A program made the translations under genes and the position numbers. Below the pieces are notes generated by a model. That model made no database searches. It saw only the letters and a list, made by a program, of their open reading frames with translations, and was not told the origin of the DNA. This document shows, one piece after another, positions 1 through 7,719 of a DNA stretch of 36,080 nt. How positions within the stretch are numbered: position 1 is the first letter of the stretch; every line of letters starts with the position of its first letter. The stretch is from Methanobrevibacter sp. (lineage in GTDB: Archaea > Methanobacteriota > Methanobacteria > Methanobacteriales > Methanobacteriaceae), in assembly GCA_017652345.1 (NCBI GenBank), contig JAGCBE010000505.1, positions 1 to 36,080 of the forward strand. The letters run 5' to 3'.

Positions 1-1
1 A

Positions 2-199
2 CATGGGTATGATTCATTAGGAAATTTCTACCAAGTGCTTATAGAGGATTCGTCTAACTGTATAAGCCGAAATAAAAATGGAACTCTTGACGTGAACATT
101 AAAAATATAAAATATAGAGTTCGTGAGTTTTATGAAAATGGATATACACGAGAATATGATATAAAACGTGCTGAGGAGTTTGAAAATGACAAACAGTGA
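2..199 (+). CDS. C-terminal end of a truncated hypothetical protein
   Basis: A reading frame enters from the left edge and stays open for 65 codons to a TGA at 197-199, so the start lies outside the window. The visible part is rich in charged and aromatic residues (for example REFYENGYTREYDIKRAEEF near the end) and matches no family I know. It overlaps the next gene by 14 nt, which suggests translational coupling in one operon. Confidence 0.55.
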   Translation, partial: HGYDSLGNFYQVLIEDSSNCISRNKNGTLDVNIKNIKYRVREFYENGYTREYDIKRAEEFENDKQ

Positions 200-458
200 G
201 TTTGAAAGTTTAGAAAAACAAGAATATGCATTTTTAGATACTATTGATATTCTATCTATACTTAAAGAAAATGATTTAGATAATGCAGAAGAAATCATTC
301 ATATTTTGGAAGAAGATTATGAGGATAAATATCTTGAGCAAAATCCGGACGATGATTTCTTATTTAATTGTATTAGCCATTATGATTTTGTAAGGTACAT
401 CAAAAGAAGATACGGGATTAACTTTAGAGAAGAAACGATTTATTATTTTAACTTATAA
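186..458 (+). CDS. small acidic hypothetical protein, paralogue of the 1158 gene
   Basis: 90 residues. The ATG at 186 is preferred over the upstream in-frame GTG at 168 because GAGGAG at 173-178 sits about 8 nt before it. The protein is acidic. Its layout matches the protein at 1158: both have [EQ]KQE[YF]xxLD[TS]ID near the N-terminus and a basic 'YI(K/C)(R/K)RY' stretch near residue 75. This points to an old duplication within the early region. The function is unknown. Confidence 0.65.
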   Translation: MTNSEFESLEKQEYAFLDTIDILSILKENDLDNAEEIIHILEEDYEDKYLEQNPDDDFLFNCISHYDFVRYIKRRYGINFREETIYYFNL

Positions 459-499
459 GAACTAAGAGTCTGTTAGAACAAAAACATTTTAGCAAACTC

Positions 500-528
500 T
501 TGACTTTTACTGTGCAATGTGTTATAAT
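500..528 (+). promoter_or_regulatory. strong sigma-A promoter with extended -10
   Basis: TTGACT at 500-505, a 17-nt spacer and TATAAT at 523-528, with an upstream TG giving TGTTATAAT (extended -10). It lies 32 nt before the ATG at 561 and belongs to the promoter family also seen at 4012, 4850 and 21271. Confidence 0.85.
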
Positions 529-560
529 ATATTTACAAATATATAAAGGAGGGTATACCT

Positions 561-758
561 ATGTTCGATCCAATCCATTATAAATGCCTCTATGAATCAA
601 CTCAAAGAATGCTTGAGACAGCTAATCGAAAAATTGAAATGCTTGAGCAAGATCTTAGAAATGCTAATATGCTTTTGAGAATGAAGGATAAGGAAATTGA
701 GGCACTTAGGTCTGGTGGAAGTAGGGAGGTAGACAGTGAGAAGTGGATGGGCCAATGA
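561..758 (+). CDS. small coiled-coil protein
   Basis: 65 residues starting at an ATG with a strong AAGGAGG site 8 nt upstream. Residues about 10-50 form a heptad-like helix (ESTQRMLETANRKIEMLEQD, then LRNANMLLRMKDKEIEALR), so a short coiled coil and oligomerisation are likely. It is the first gene after the promoter at 500, and its TGA overlaps the ATG of the next gene (ATGA at 755-758), which is typical of coupled translation. No family recognised. Confidence 0.75.
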   Translation: MFDPIHYKCLYESTQRMLETANRKIEMLEQDLRNANMLLRMKDKEIEALRSGGSREVDSEKWMGQ

Positions 759-1156
759 AATTATCTGCATATGTTTATAAATTTAATAACAAAGTGCAAA
801 GAAAATATATTGTGGATAAAGATCAGATGATAAAATTATTTAAAGATTGTAAAGATAGATTTGTTACTTTTGGCAATATGGGTGGTTTTATTGATGGACC
901 TGATTTTGCAAAAGTTTGTGCTATAGCAAAATCCTTCGATGTGAAAGAAGATGGAATCACGGCAGATATTGATGTTCTTGACACACCTAATGGAAGATTG
1001 CTTAAAGAATTACTTAAAGTTATGAATGATTCTATGTTAATAAGTTGTGTATATATTGGAGATATTCATAACAAACAGATTTTTCCACAAACAATTCCAT
1101 ATCTTGTAATTGGTGAAAATCAATTCGGATACAGATTAAAAATGGAGGAGGGTTAA
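755..1156 (+). CDS. hypothetical protein with weak prohead-protease-like pattern
   Basis: 133 residues. I prefer the ATG at 755, which overlaps the previous stop as ATGA, over an in-frame GTG at 743. The stretch from 'GGFIDGPDF' through 'VLDTPNGRLLKELL' to 'MLISCVYIG' resembles the core of phage prohead proteases of the S78/gp21 type, which usually read L-D-H-P ... ILDTPxGRxxKxLL ... VSSRG. Here the expected catalytic His is Gly (I-D-G-P) and the Ser lies in a changed context, so an active protease is unlikely. A degenerate relative is one reading; chance resemblance is another. Confidence 0.6.
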   Translation: MKLSAYVYKFNNKVQRKYIVDKDQMIKLFKDCKDRFVTFGNMGGFIDGPDFAKVCAIAKSFDVKEDGITADIDVLDTPNGRLLKELLKVMNDSMLISCVYIGDIHNKQIFPQTIPYLVIGENQFGYRLKMEEG

Positions 1157-1157
1157 T

Positions 1158-1568
1158 ATGGAAAATTGGCAAACTATTCAAAAACAAGAATTTGAATATT
1201 TAGATTCTATAGATCTAATTCCGTATGTTATATCGGAAACAAATGTTGATAAGTTAATGGACATCATTGATGAGAATTTTAATCAGGATTATATATCAAA
1301 GTGTAAACTTCCGGATGAGGGAATTTTCTTTTGGATGACATTAGACGACTTTCTTGATTATATTTGTAAGCGGTATAAAATAACTTATTGGGAAAGAACT
1401 GAATATTTACTAAATGTAAATTCTTTGAAGAAGGATGCAACTTGTAAGGTTTGCAGATTTTATAGCATTGATTGTAAGGCGTGTTTGTGCAAGGGCCCAG
1501 AACTTGAATCACACAATCCAAATGATAAGATATGTGCTGATTTCAAATTTAAGGAGAATAAGAAATGA
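1158..1568 (+). CDS. hypothetical protein with C-terminal Cys cluster
   Basis: 136 residues with GGAGGAGGG just before the ATG. The N-terminal about 90 residues are paralogous to the protein at 186 (QKQEFEYLDSID against EKQEYAFLDTID). The C-terminal about 45 residues add a Cys cluster (CKVCRF...CKACLCKG...KICADF) that could bind zinc. The 186 paralogue lacks this tail. The stop overlaps the next start as ATGA (1565-1568), so the genes at 561, 755, 1158, 1565 and 1726 form one tightly coupled operon. Function unknown. Confidence 0.7.
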   Translation: MENWQTIQKQEFEYLDSIDLIPYVISETNVDKLMDIIDENFNQDYISKCKLPDEGIFFWMTLDDFLDYICKRYKITYWERTEYLLNVNSLKKDATCKVCRFYSIDCKACLCKGPELESHNPNDKICADFKFKENKK

Positions 1569-1729
1569 AAATGAGTTATTCGGATGTTCTAGCATTGTTG
1601 GATGCTAATACATTGACAGATATGATCTATGACGACCGTGATTCTGGGAGACCTGCCCGTAGCTTAGAGCAGATGGTTTATGACTTTGCAAGATCACAAG
1701 GAATTATAATTAAGGAGGATAAAAAATGA
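1565..1729 (+). CDS. 54-residue hypothetical protein
   Basis: A short frame joined at both ends by 4-nt overlaps: its ATG overlaps the preceding TGA (1565-1568) and its TGA overlaps the ATG of the RNA repair gene (1726-1729). It carries the AAGGAGG site of the next gene inside its 3' end. The protein is mildly acidic, with a central R-S-L-E-Q-M-V-Y-D-F helix. The exact packing between neighbours is the main evidence that it is real. Confidence 0.7.
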   Translation: MKMSYSDVLALLDANTLTDMIYDDRDSGRPARSLEQMVYDFARSQGIIIKEDKK

Positions 1730-3939
1730 GAGTATTGCTTTTGCTTAGAGGCGCACCCGGTTGTGGTAAATCTACATTTATTGATAATAATGGACTTAGA
1801 CCATTTTCTCTATCCGCAGATGAAATTAGATTACAGTGCCAATCTTCTCAACAAAATATTTATGGTTCAGAAGAAGTAAGCATGAATAATGAAAAAGATA
1901 CATGGAGCATTCTTTTTAAACTTCTTGAAATTAGAATGAAACATGGAGAATTTACTGTTATTGATGCTACTAATTCTAAAACATCAGAAATGAATAAATA
2001 TAAAGAAATGGCAGATACATATCGTTATAGAATGTACTGTATTGATTTCACTGATCTTCCTATTGAAGAATGTAAAAGAAGAAATGCTGGTAGAATTCCT
2101 CTTAAACAGGTTCCGGAAGATTGCATTGATAAAATGTATTCCAGATTTAGAACACAAAAGATTCCATCTGGCATTAAAGTTTTGAAACCAGAACAGTTGG
2201 ATGAAATATGGATGAAGAAATTTAATATGAGTAACTATGAGAAGATTATTCATATTGGAGATGTGCATGGATGTTATACAGCATTGATGGAATACTTTAA
2301 GAACGGATTTAATGACAACTACTTTTATATCTTTGTTGGTGACATTATTGATCGTGGTATTGAAAATGTTGAAGCTGTTAAATTCTTCATTGAAGCTGTT
2401 AAAAGAAAGAATGTCCTTGTTCTTGAAGGAAATCATGAAAGATGGTTGTGGATTTACGCTCATGATGGAATTGGACAGTCAAAAGAATTTGAATTGTTCA
2501 CTAAAAAACAACTGGAACAATCCGATATCGATAAGAAAGAGATTCGCACATTTTATCGTAAACTTGGACAACTTGCATGGTATCAATATAATGATAAAGA
2601 AGTTGTGGTAACTCATGGAGGAATTGCTACACTTCCGGAAAACTTTACAAAACTATCAACACATCAAATTATTCATGGAGTAGGTAATTATAATGACTTT
2701 GAGACTATTGCAGAAACATGGATGAAAACAACTCCTGATAATGCTTACCAAATTCATGGACATAGAAATACAAAACATTGCGAAACACAAATTAAAGATC
2801 GTGTATTCAACCTTGAAGGTAAGGTTGAATTTGGTGAAAACCTTAGAATTGTAGAATTAGATAAAGAAGGATTCCATGTGGTTGAAATTAAAAATACAGT
2901 ATTTAAGCCTCCGGTACAGGTTGAACAGGAAAAACAACTTGTAACATCCGATATTGCCGATGTAGTTCTTAACCTTAGAAGTAATAGATTTATTCAGGAA
3001 AAACAATTTGGAAATATTTCTTCATTTAATTTTACTAGAGAAGCATTTTATGATAGTGTTTGGAATAAACAGACCATTGTTGCAAGAGGTCTTTACATCA
3101 ATACAAATACCATGAAAGTTGTCGCTCGTGGGTACCACAAATTTTTCAACATTAACGAGAGACCGGAAACTAAATTTGATATGCTTCAACATAAACTCCA
3201 ATTCCCGATAACTTGTTATGTTAAGGAAAACGGATTCTTAGGTCTTGTATCTTATAATGAAGAAACAGATGATTTGTTCATCACAACTAAATCAAATCCT
3301 GATGGAGATTATGCTATATGGCTAAAGGAAATGGTTTACAATAAAATCTCTACTGAAAACATTGAAAAGCTAAAGACTATTTGTAGAGAACAAAATGTAA
3401 CATTTGTTTTTGAATGCGTAGATATGATTCATGATCCCCATATCATTGAATATCCTGAATCTGAGTTATTTCTACTGTCAATTATCAGAAATGAAATCAA
3501 CTTTACCCAATATAATTATGAAGATGTTATAAATATTGGAAACGACCTTGGAATCAAAGTAAAAGAAAAAGCCGCTGAAATTGCTAACTGGTCTGACTTT
3601 TACGATTGGTACAATGAGGTTCTTGAAAATGATTATGAATACAATGGAAGAATTATTGAAGGATTTGTAATTGAAGATTCTGCCGGGTTCATGACAAAAC
3701 TAAAATTAACATACTATCATTTTTGGAAGTTTATGCGTGGATTAGCACATGAAACACTTAGAAGAGGATATACACAAAAAACCTCAGCATTAACAACTCC
3801 TCTTGCTAATGATTTTTATGGATGGCTTAAAACAATGTTTGAAACACATACAAGGGAAGAAAGAGAAAATATACCAAAGGATATTGTAACTCTTAGAAAT
3901 ATGTTTTATGAACAATATTCTACAGGAAACAAAGGCTAA
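1726..3939 (+). CDS. trifunctional RNA repair enzyme: 5'-kinase, metallophosphatase and RNA ligase
   Basis: 737 residues in three domains. The kinase has P-loop GAPGCGKS at 9-16 and 'DATNSK' near 80. A calcineurin-type phosphatase follows: GDVHG (D179, H181), GDIIDRG (D206), GNHE (N236, H237), THGG (H297) and HGHRN (344-348). The C-terminus is an Rnl1-like ligase with nucleotidyl Lys K500 in VKENGFL, motif III-like 'FVFECVD' (about 561), motif IV 'EGFVIED' (about 645) and motif V 'TKLKL' (K658, K660). Domain order matches bacterial Pnkp of the Pnkp/Hen1 RNA repair system. T4 carries similar activities as separate Pnkp and Rnl1 proteins that reseal tRNA cut by anticodon nucleases. No Hen1 gene is visible. 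I infer a phage counter-defence or tRNA-healing role. All key residues look intact. Confidence 0.9.
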   Translation: MRVLLLLRGAPGCGKSTFIDNNGLRPFSLSADEIRLQCQSSQQNIYGSEEVSMNNEKDTWSILFKLLEIRMKHGEFTVIDATNSKTSEMNKYKEMADTYRYRMYCIDFTDLPIEECKRRNAGRIPLKQVPEDCIDKMYSRFRTQKIPSGIKVLKPEQLDEIWMKKFNMSNYEKIIHIGDVHGCYTALMEYFKNGFNDNYFYIFVGDIIDRGIENVEAVKFFIEAVKRKNVLVLEGNHERWLWIYAHDGIGQSKEFELFTKKQLEQSDIDKKEIRTFYRKLGQLAWYQYNDKEVVVTHGGIATLPENFTKLSTHQIIHGVGNYNDFETIAETWMKTTPDNAYQIHGHRNTKHCETQIKDRVFNLEGKVEFGENLRIVELDKEGFHVVEIKNTVFKPPVQVEQEKQLVTSDIADVVLNLRSNRFIQEKQFGNISSFNFTREAFYDSVWNKQTIVARGLYINTNTMKVVARGYHKFFNINERPETKFDMLQHKLQFPITCYVKENGFLGLVSYNEETDDLFITTKSNPDGDYAIWLKEMVYNKISTENIEKLKTICREQNVTFVFECVDMIHDPHIIEYPESELFLLSIIRNEINFTQYNYEDVINIGNDLGIKVKEKAAEIANWSDFYDWYNEVLENDYEYNGRIIEGFVIEDSAGFMTKLKLTYYHFWKFMRGLAHETLRRGYTQKTSALTTPLANDFYGWLKTMFETHTREERENIPKDIVTLRNMFYEQYSTGNKG

Positions 3940-3959
3940 TTATTTGTAAATACTATACA

Positions 3960-3991
3960 AAAATCCAGTATTTTCTTACTGGATTTTTTAT
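3960..3991 (+). terminator. rho-independent terminator
   Basis: The stem AAATCCAGTA pairs with TACTGGATTT across a short TTTTCT loop and runs into a T-rich tail. It closes the operon that ends with the RNA repair gene. Confidence 0.85.
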
Positions 3992-4011
3992 TTCAAATTT
4001 TCAAAAACCTC

Positions 4012-4040
4012 TTGACATTTTCCATAAAATATGTTATACT
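4012..4040 (+). promoter_or_regulatory. sigma-A promoter with extended -10
   Basis: TTGACA at 4012-4017, a 17-nt spacer and TATACT at 4035-4040 preceded by TG. The CTCTTGACATTTTCCA stretch and the ATATGTTATACTAT core are nearly identical to the promoter at 21271. It drives the small genes at 4091-4769. Confidence 0.85.
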
Positions 4041-4090
4041 ATACTTGTAAACAACTTAACCACATTAAAAATCTAGGAGGAGAATAAAAA

Positions 4091-4330
4091 ATGAAAAACA
4101 TGATTAAAACAAAACCCTCGAAAACAGAAAAGACAATGATGAATATGTTTGACAAAATGGTTGTTGATTACATGAAAACAGCATCTAAGTTCGGTGCTTA
4201 TTCTCCGGTTGCAACGGCTGAAAAAAATCAGACCGTTGGAGTTCTTAGATGTCTTCGTCTTACTAAGGTTATAAACGATGAACTTTGGGAAAACTGTTTG
4301 GATGCTATTTTTTCTATTCGGGAGGGATAA
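4091..4330 (+). CDS. small hypothetical protein
   Basis: 79 residues with AGGAGGAG about 10 nt before the ATG. The N-terminus is basic and helical (KTKPSKTEKTMM...FDKMVVDYMK). It is the first gene after the promoter at 4012. No recognised motif. Confidence 0.65.
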   Translation: MKNMIKTKPSKTEKTMMNMFDKMVVDYMKTASKFGAYSPVATAEKNQTVGVLRCLRLTKVINDELWENCLDAIFSIREG

Positions 4331-4334
4331 GAAA

Positions 4335-4406
4335 ATGACACGTTCAGAGTTTGAAGAAGTCCTGACAAAGTGTTTTACAAATCTTCTCGCAGGAGTTTGG
4401 AGGTAA
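4335..4406 (+). CDS. possible 23-residue peptide
   Basis: An ATG about 9 nt after GGGAGGG opens a 23-codon frame (MTRSEFEEVLTKCFTNLLAG, then VWR) whose 3' end contains the TTGGAGG site of the next gene. Its position between two genes with matching spacing suggests translation, but it is too short for sequence alone to prove it. Confidence 0.35.
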   Translation: MTRSEFEEVLTKCFTNLLAGVWR

Positions 4407-4408
4407 AT

Positions 4409-4567
4409 ATGAAAGTTCTAATTATGAATATTAAAGAAAACAAAACAAAAAGACTTCAAAATGTAAAGACAATAATGAATAGAGGATATCATTTTACAGT
4501 TGTGTTTAATGACGGAAACGAAATTGATTACGATTTTCACGAATACGATTATTTCATCAATCATTAA
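4409..4567 (+). CDS. small hypothetical protein
   Basis: 52 residues. The ATG at 4409 follows TTGGAGG with good spacing; the in-frame codons upstream have no such site. The product has a basic N-terminal half and an aromatic, acidic end (DYDFHEYDYFINH). No family recognised. Confidence 0.6.
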   Translation: MKVLIMNIKENKTKRLQNVKTIMNRGYHFTVVFNDGNEIDYDFHEYDYFINH

Positions 4568-4583
4568 GGGGGGATTATAAAAA

Positions 4584-4769
4584 ATGAGAGTTATTGATGC
4601 AAAAGTAGGAATTATTATTACAGACAGTTCAGTAACAGATATTGAACAGTATATTGTTGCAAGATGTGCCAACGATGGTTGGTATTATTGGGGATCTTGG
4701 AATGATCTTCAAAAGGCAAGGGAAGTTGCAAAGGAAATTGGTGGAAGTGTTTTCTTGAAAGAAGCTTAA
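4584..4769 (+). CDS. small hypothetical protein
   Basis: 61 residues with an AAGGGGGG site before the ATG. It combines a beta-like start (VIDAKVGIIITD) with a helix near 'DLQKAREVAKEIGG'. It is the last gene before a terminator. Confidence 0.6.
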   Translation: MRVIDAKVGIIITDSSVTDIEQYIVARCANDGWYYWGSWNDLQKAREVAKEIGGSVFLKEA

Positions 4770-4788
4770 CAGTACAGTTTATACAAAA

Positions 4789-4829
4789 CAAAACCTCTAC
4801 ATTCTGCAAAGTTTGTGGAGGTTTTTGTT
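4789..4829 (+). terminator. rho-independent terminator
   Basis: AAACCTCTAC pairs with GTGGAGGTTT (one mismatch) and is followed by TTTTGTTT. It ends the small-gene operon that starts at 4012. Confidence 0.75.
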
Positions 4830-4849
4830 TAAGAATATTCAAATTACTC

Positions 4850-4878
4850 TTGACTTTTTCATTATAATATGTTATACT
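4850..4878 (+). promoter_or_regulatory. sigma-A promoter, apparently separated from its gene
   Basis: TTGACT at 4850-4855, a 17-nt spacer and TATACT at 4873-4878 with an extended TG. Elsewhere this promoter type lies 30-60 nt before a start codon. Here no good ribosome site plus start follows until the nuclease gene at 5087, which has its own promoter. The 4879-5033 stretch is AT-rich and holds a small hairpin (AACACT at 4990-4995 with AGTGTT at 5004-5009). Position 4770-5086 otherwise holds no gene. Confidence 0.75.
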
Positions 4879-5033
4879 ATATATAGTAAATAACATAAAT
4901 ATATTGTAAATAAACTAACAATTCATAAAAATCATACTTTATAAGTAAATTATTTTTTTGTGGTAGGATGGTAATATTTTATATAAGTAAACACTCATAA
5001 ATAAGTGTTAATTATTATAATTTATTTGTATCA

Positions 5034-5062
5034 TTGACAACTTTGTGAAAATATTGTATAAT
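5034..5062 (+). promoter_or_regulatory. promoter of the TnpB-like gene
   Basis: TTGACA at 5034-5039, a 17-nt spacer and TATAAT at 5057-5062. It lies 24 nt before the GTG at 5087, and its presence inside the nominally open upstream frame argues against any start before 5063. Confidence 0.75.
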
Positions 5063-5086
5063 TATAGTAGAAAGGAGGTGAATGAG

Positions 5087-6337
5087 GTGATTGTAAAAAG
5101 AACTGAGAGGCACATTATTGACAAACAGAATATTTATTATAGTATGCTTGTCGATAAGTGTATGTTAGCTAGGAATATCTATAATCATGGAAATTATCTT
5201 ATTCGTCAAGAGTTTTTTAATAACGGGAAGTATCTAGGATATACAACTATTGAGAAAATTCTTCACGATGATTTAGAATATCCTGATTATTGGAATTTAG
5301 GTCTTGCTAATTCTAGTCAGCAAATTCTAAGAGTTCTTGATAAAAACTGGAAATCATTTTTCAGATCCCTTAAGGATTGGAGCAAACATAGAGATAAATA
5401 TAATGGTATGCCGAAACCACCAAAATATCTGAAAGGAAACAGATTATGCGGTTTTCAACTCACATACGCACAAATCCATGTTGAAAATGGTTTTATTAAG
5501 TTTCCAAAAACAATGAAAGATAAAAATGGGAATTTAATGAGGATCAAAGTTGTGTTTTCTGAAAAAGATGGGTTTGTTGCATTTAAGTTATGTCGAGTTA
5601 AACCCGAAAATGACAGAATTATATTAGAATTTGTCTATACTATTGAAGTCGCAGATAAGTTTGAAAATCAGAATGTTGCGTCTATTGATCTTGGTTTAGA
5701 TAACTTTGTAACCTTAGTTGATAATCTAGGTAACAAGCCAATTATCATAAATGGTAAGGGTCTAAAATCATGTAATCAATATTATAATAAACTGATTGCG
5801 AAAGAAAAATCAAAACTTGATCTGCGGTCAGATAAGAAAAGATACTCACATAAACTGTATTCAATAATAAATAAGAGAAATGACAAAATAGAATATTTTA
5901 TGCACAAGACATCTTGTTTTGTTGTTTCCTATTGTATTGAACACAGTATTTCAACAATTATCATTGGTAAAAATGATGGGTGGAAACAAAATGTAGAACT
6001 CGGTAAAAAGAATAACCAACATTTTACACAAATCCCGTATGAATCATTCATATCGAAGCTAAACTATAAATGTGAACAAGTTGGAATATCTGTTATCGAG
6101 ACAGAAGAATCTTATACTTCTGGAACTTCATTTCTTGATGATGAACAACCAGAAAAGAAAAATTATATTAAATCAAGAAGAGTTCATAGAGGTCTTTTTA
6201 GATCAAATTCAGGAAAACTAATAAATGCAGATGTAAATGCCGCATATCAAATTATGAAAAAGGTATTCCGTGATGTAGAGATGCCAGCGGATAGAGGGTT
6301 TGTAATGAATCCATTGCGCATGAATTTTTCTTTTTAA
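5087..6337 (+). CDS. tnpB: TnpB-like RNA-guided nuclease (IS605 OrfB family), no zinc finger
   Basis: 416 residues from GTG 5087, which has AAAGGAGG 8 nt upstream. RuvC-like catalytic residues are visible: Asp in 'ASIDLGLDNF' (about 201), Glu in 'ETEESYTSGTS' (about 340) and Asp in 'LINADVNAAYQ' (about 382), with the conserved GKNxxWKQ stretch near 295. Instead of the CxxC...CxxC zinc finger it has 'TSGTSFLDDE' and 'RRVHRGLF', as in one branch of OrfB proteins. Known TnpB proteins use an omega-RNA to cut DNA next to the element. The 3' flank (6338-6409) would hold the RNA end. It is a clear paralogue of the gene at 27235. No TnpA is nearby, so it is either mobilised in trans or domesticated. 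Confidence 0.88.
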   Translation: MIVKRTERHIIDKQNIYYSMLVDKCMLARNIYNHGNYLIRQEFFNNGKYLGYTTIEKILHDDLEYPDYWNLGLANSSQQILRVLDKNWKSFFRSLKDWSKHRDKYNGMPKPPKYLKGNRLCGFQLTYAQIHVENGFIKFPKTMKDKNGNLMRIKVVFSEKDGFVAFKLCRVKPENDRIILEFVYTIEVADKFENQNVASIDLGLDNFVTLVDNLGNKPIIINGKGLKSCNQYYNKLIAKEKSKLDLRSDKKRYSHKLYSIINKRNDKIEYFMHKTSCFVVSYCIEHSISTIIIGKNDGWKQNVELGKKNNQHFTQIPYESFISKLNYKCEQVGISVIETEESYTSGTSFLDDEQPEKKNYIKSRRVHRGLFRSNSGKLINADVNAAYQIMKKVFRDVEMPADRGFVMNPLRMNFSF

Positions 6338-6355
6338 TTCATCTGCATAAAGAGA

Positions 6356-6407
6356 TTTATAAGCATTTATGCCTATTTACTTATGTTCACATATATTTGC
6401 TTATAAA
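6356..6407. repeat. 10-bp inverted repeat after the TnpB-like gene
   Basis: TTTATAAGCA at 6356-6365 and TGCTTATAAA at 6398-6407 are perfect reverse complements separated by 32 nt. Right ends of IS200/IS605 elements carry hairpins that also form the 3' part of the omega-RNA; this fits but is not proven. Confidence 0.5.
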
Positions 6408-6409
6408 TT

Positions 6410-6616
6410 TTGTATTATAACGATAAAAATGAGATTAGAAAATTCAAATATGCGAAGCAAGCAGTTAATTACATTAAGAAATTTAGAAAGCCGCTTGAAA
6501 TGCATTGGAATCACGAACTCGATACGGGAGAACTTGCAGCCATTCTAAGAATGGTTTACAAAACAGATTGTGAAATTCTTGATGCATTAAGCAAAGTTAT
6601 TTCTGGGGATTACTAA
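6410..6616 (+). CDS. hypothetical protein, probably 5'-truncated by insertion
   Basis: The frame is open for 68 codons from a TTG at 6410, directly after the inverted repeat, but no ribosome site precedes it and there is no in-frame ATG near the N-terminus. The protein is basic then mixed (RKFKYAKQAVNYIKKFRKPL...). The likely explanation is that the natural start and promoter (4850) lie on the other side of the nuclease insertion. It may be a remnant or may use the weak TTG. Confidence 0.45.
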   Translation: MYYNDKNEIRKFKYAKQAVNYIKKFRKPLEMHWNHELDTGELAAILRMVYKTDCEILDALSKVISGDY

Positions 6617-6640
6617 TTTATAAAGAAAGGTTTGATTGAT

Positions 6641-6919
6641 ATGAAACTAACACTTAAAGAATCCACTGAAAGATATATGGTCACTGTTTTTGATCCTGAT
6701 TTTAAACCAACAAGATCCAGTTATAGTGACTTTGAAGAGGAAGATACTGACAATATCTATGAAGATATTTATATAGCGGATGATTATCAGGATGCTGTTG
6801 AATATGCTATGAAGTGGTATGGAAGAAAGAATAGACATGGTAACAGATATATCATCACTATTGAGGATGAAGATGGTAATGAGAAAGAATTTAACCCTGA
6901 TAAAGCATTTGCATTTTAA
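6641..6919 (+). CDS. small acidic hypothetical protein with L-K-E/S leader
   Basis: 92 residues. The ATG at 6641 lies 10 nt after AAAGAAAGG; an in-frame TTG at 6632 is less well placed. The N-terminus MKLTLKES contains L-x-E followed by Ser at residues 5-8, a pattern shared with several proteins in 29.8-35 kb (see findings). The rest is acidic with a predicted 'DDYQDAVEYAMKWYGRK' helix. No family recognised. Confidence 0.65.
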   Translation: MKLTLKESTERYMVTVFDPDFKPTRSSYSDFEEEDTDNIYEDIYIADDYQDAVEYAMKWYGRKNRHGNRYIITIEDEDGNEKEFNPDKAFAF

Positions 6920-6966
6920 GAATATTCTTTTGAAACAGATTGTTTTGAATGAGAGGTTGATGTTTT

Positions 6967-7695
6967 GTGAAACTAAAAGGAATAAAATTAAATAATCATA
7001 CTAAAGAAGAATCTTTAGTTTTAAGAATTTCAGAAAAGGTGAGCTTAGATGAAAGATTAGAAGAAATAGCATCCGGTACATATGTTACTGATTCAGTCAG
7101 TGATATTGTGAATTGGATTTTAAATAAACCAAAACCATATAGAATTCTATATGATGCAAAGTATGATGTTTGGTGTATTGCAGATGCTATGAGTCAAACT
7201 CATAAAGATATGAGCATTGATCTATTTGATAGTGATTATCTATATGGAGTTGCAAAAGATCTTGACAGAGATATTGCAACTATGAGAAAACTTGGAGACT
7301 TTAATTCCGGGTATACTGATGCGGAAGTTTATTCAGATTTTGGATTTGATAAATATAATCTGAAAGGATTATTTTTCATTCCGAAGGATATGAATTACAG
7401 AGATTATGAAGAATCAGGATTTTATTCACATGAAGTTCCAATCACAACCGGGACTATTTTTGTTTCAAACCCATATGAGTTTTCGGAGAATGGAATATTT
7501 AAGGATTTATATAAAAAACTTGACAGGATGGATGCTCTAACTAAAAGTTTAAGAGCGATTTATGCTGAATGTAGAAAAGAGTACGGGGCAAATTGGCTTG
7601 ATTATTTTTACGATGAAGCGGAAGAATATGAATATGATGAGGACGAAGTTCAGGAGTTTTTAAATAACTACGGGATTTTGAATGTTTTGAAATAA
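6967..7695 (+). CDS. hypothetical protein
   Basis: 242 residues from GTG 6967, with GAGAGG upstream. The protein is mixed alpha/beta and acidic at the C-terminus (DEAEEYEYDEDEVQEFLNN). I see no catalytic motif or membrane segment. It follows the small gene at 6641 by 47 nt and is probably in the same operon. Confidence 0.65.
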   Translation: MKLKGIKLNNHTKEESLVLRISEKVSLDERLEEIASGTYVTDSVSDIVNWILNKPKPYRILYDAKYDVWCIADAMSQTHKDMSIDLFDSDYLYGVAKDLDRDIATMRKLGDFNSGYTDAEVYSDFGFDKYNLKGLFFIPKDMNYRDYEESGFYSHEVPITTGTIFVSNPYEFSENGIFKDLYKKLDRMDALTKSLRAIYAECRKEYGANWLDYFYDEAEEYEYDEDEVQEFLNNYGILNVLK

Positions 7696-7719
7696 AATGA
7701 GTTGGAGCGTGATATACAT

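Larger units (their letters stand above)
4985..6409 (+). mobile_element. probable TnpB-only (IS200/IS605-like) insertion
   Basis: A TnpB-like gene with its own promoter is flanked on the left by a hairpin (4990-5009) and on the right by a 10-bp inverted repeat, TTTATAAGCA (6356-6365) with TGCTTATAAA (6398-6407). There is no transposase (TnpA) gene. Separation of an early promoter (4850) from a gene lacking a normal start (6410) supports an insertion here. The exact ends are not resolved. Confidence 0.45.

Noticed and set aside
1984..2463. 159-codon open frame on the minus strand
   Set aside because: It is antisense to the kinase and phosphatase domains, whose motifs are clear; its product is low-complexity and hydrophobic.
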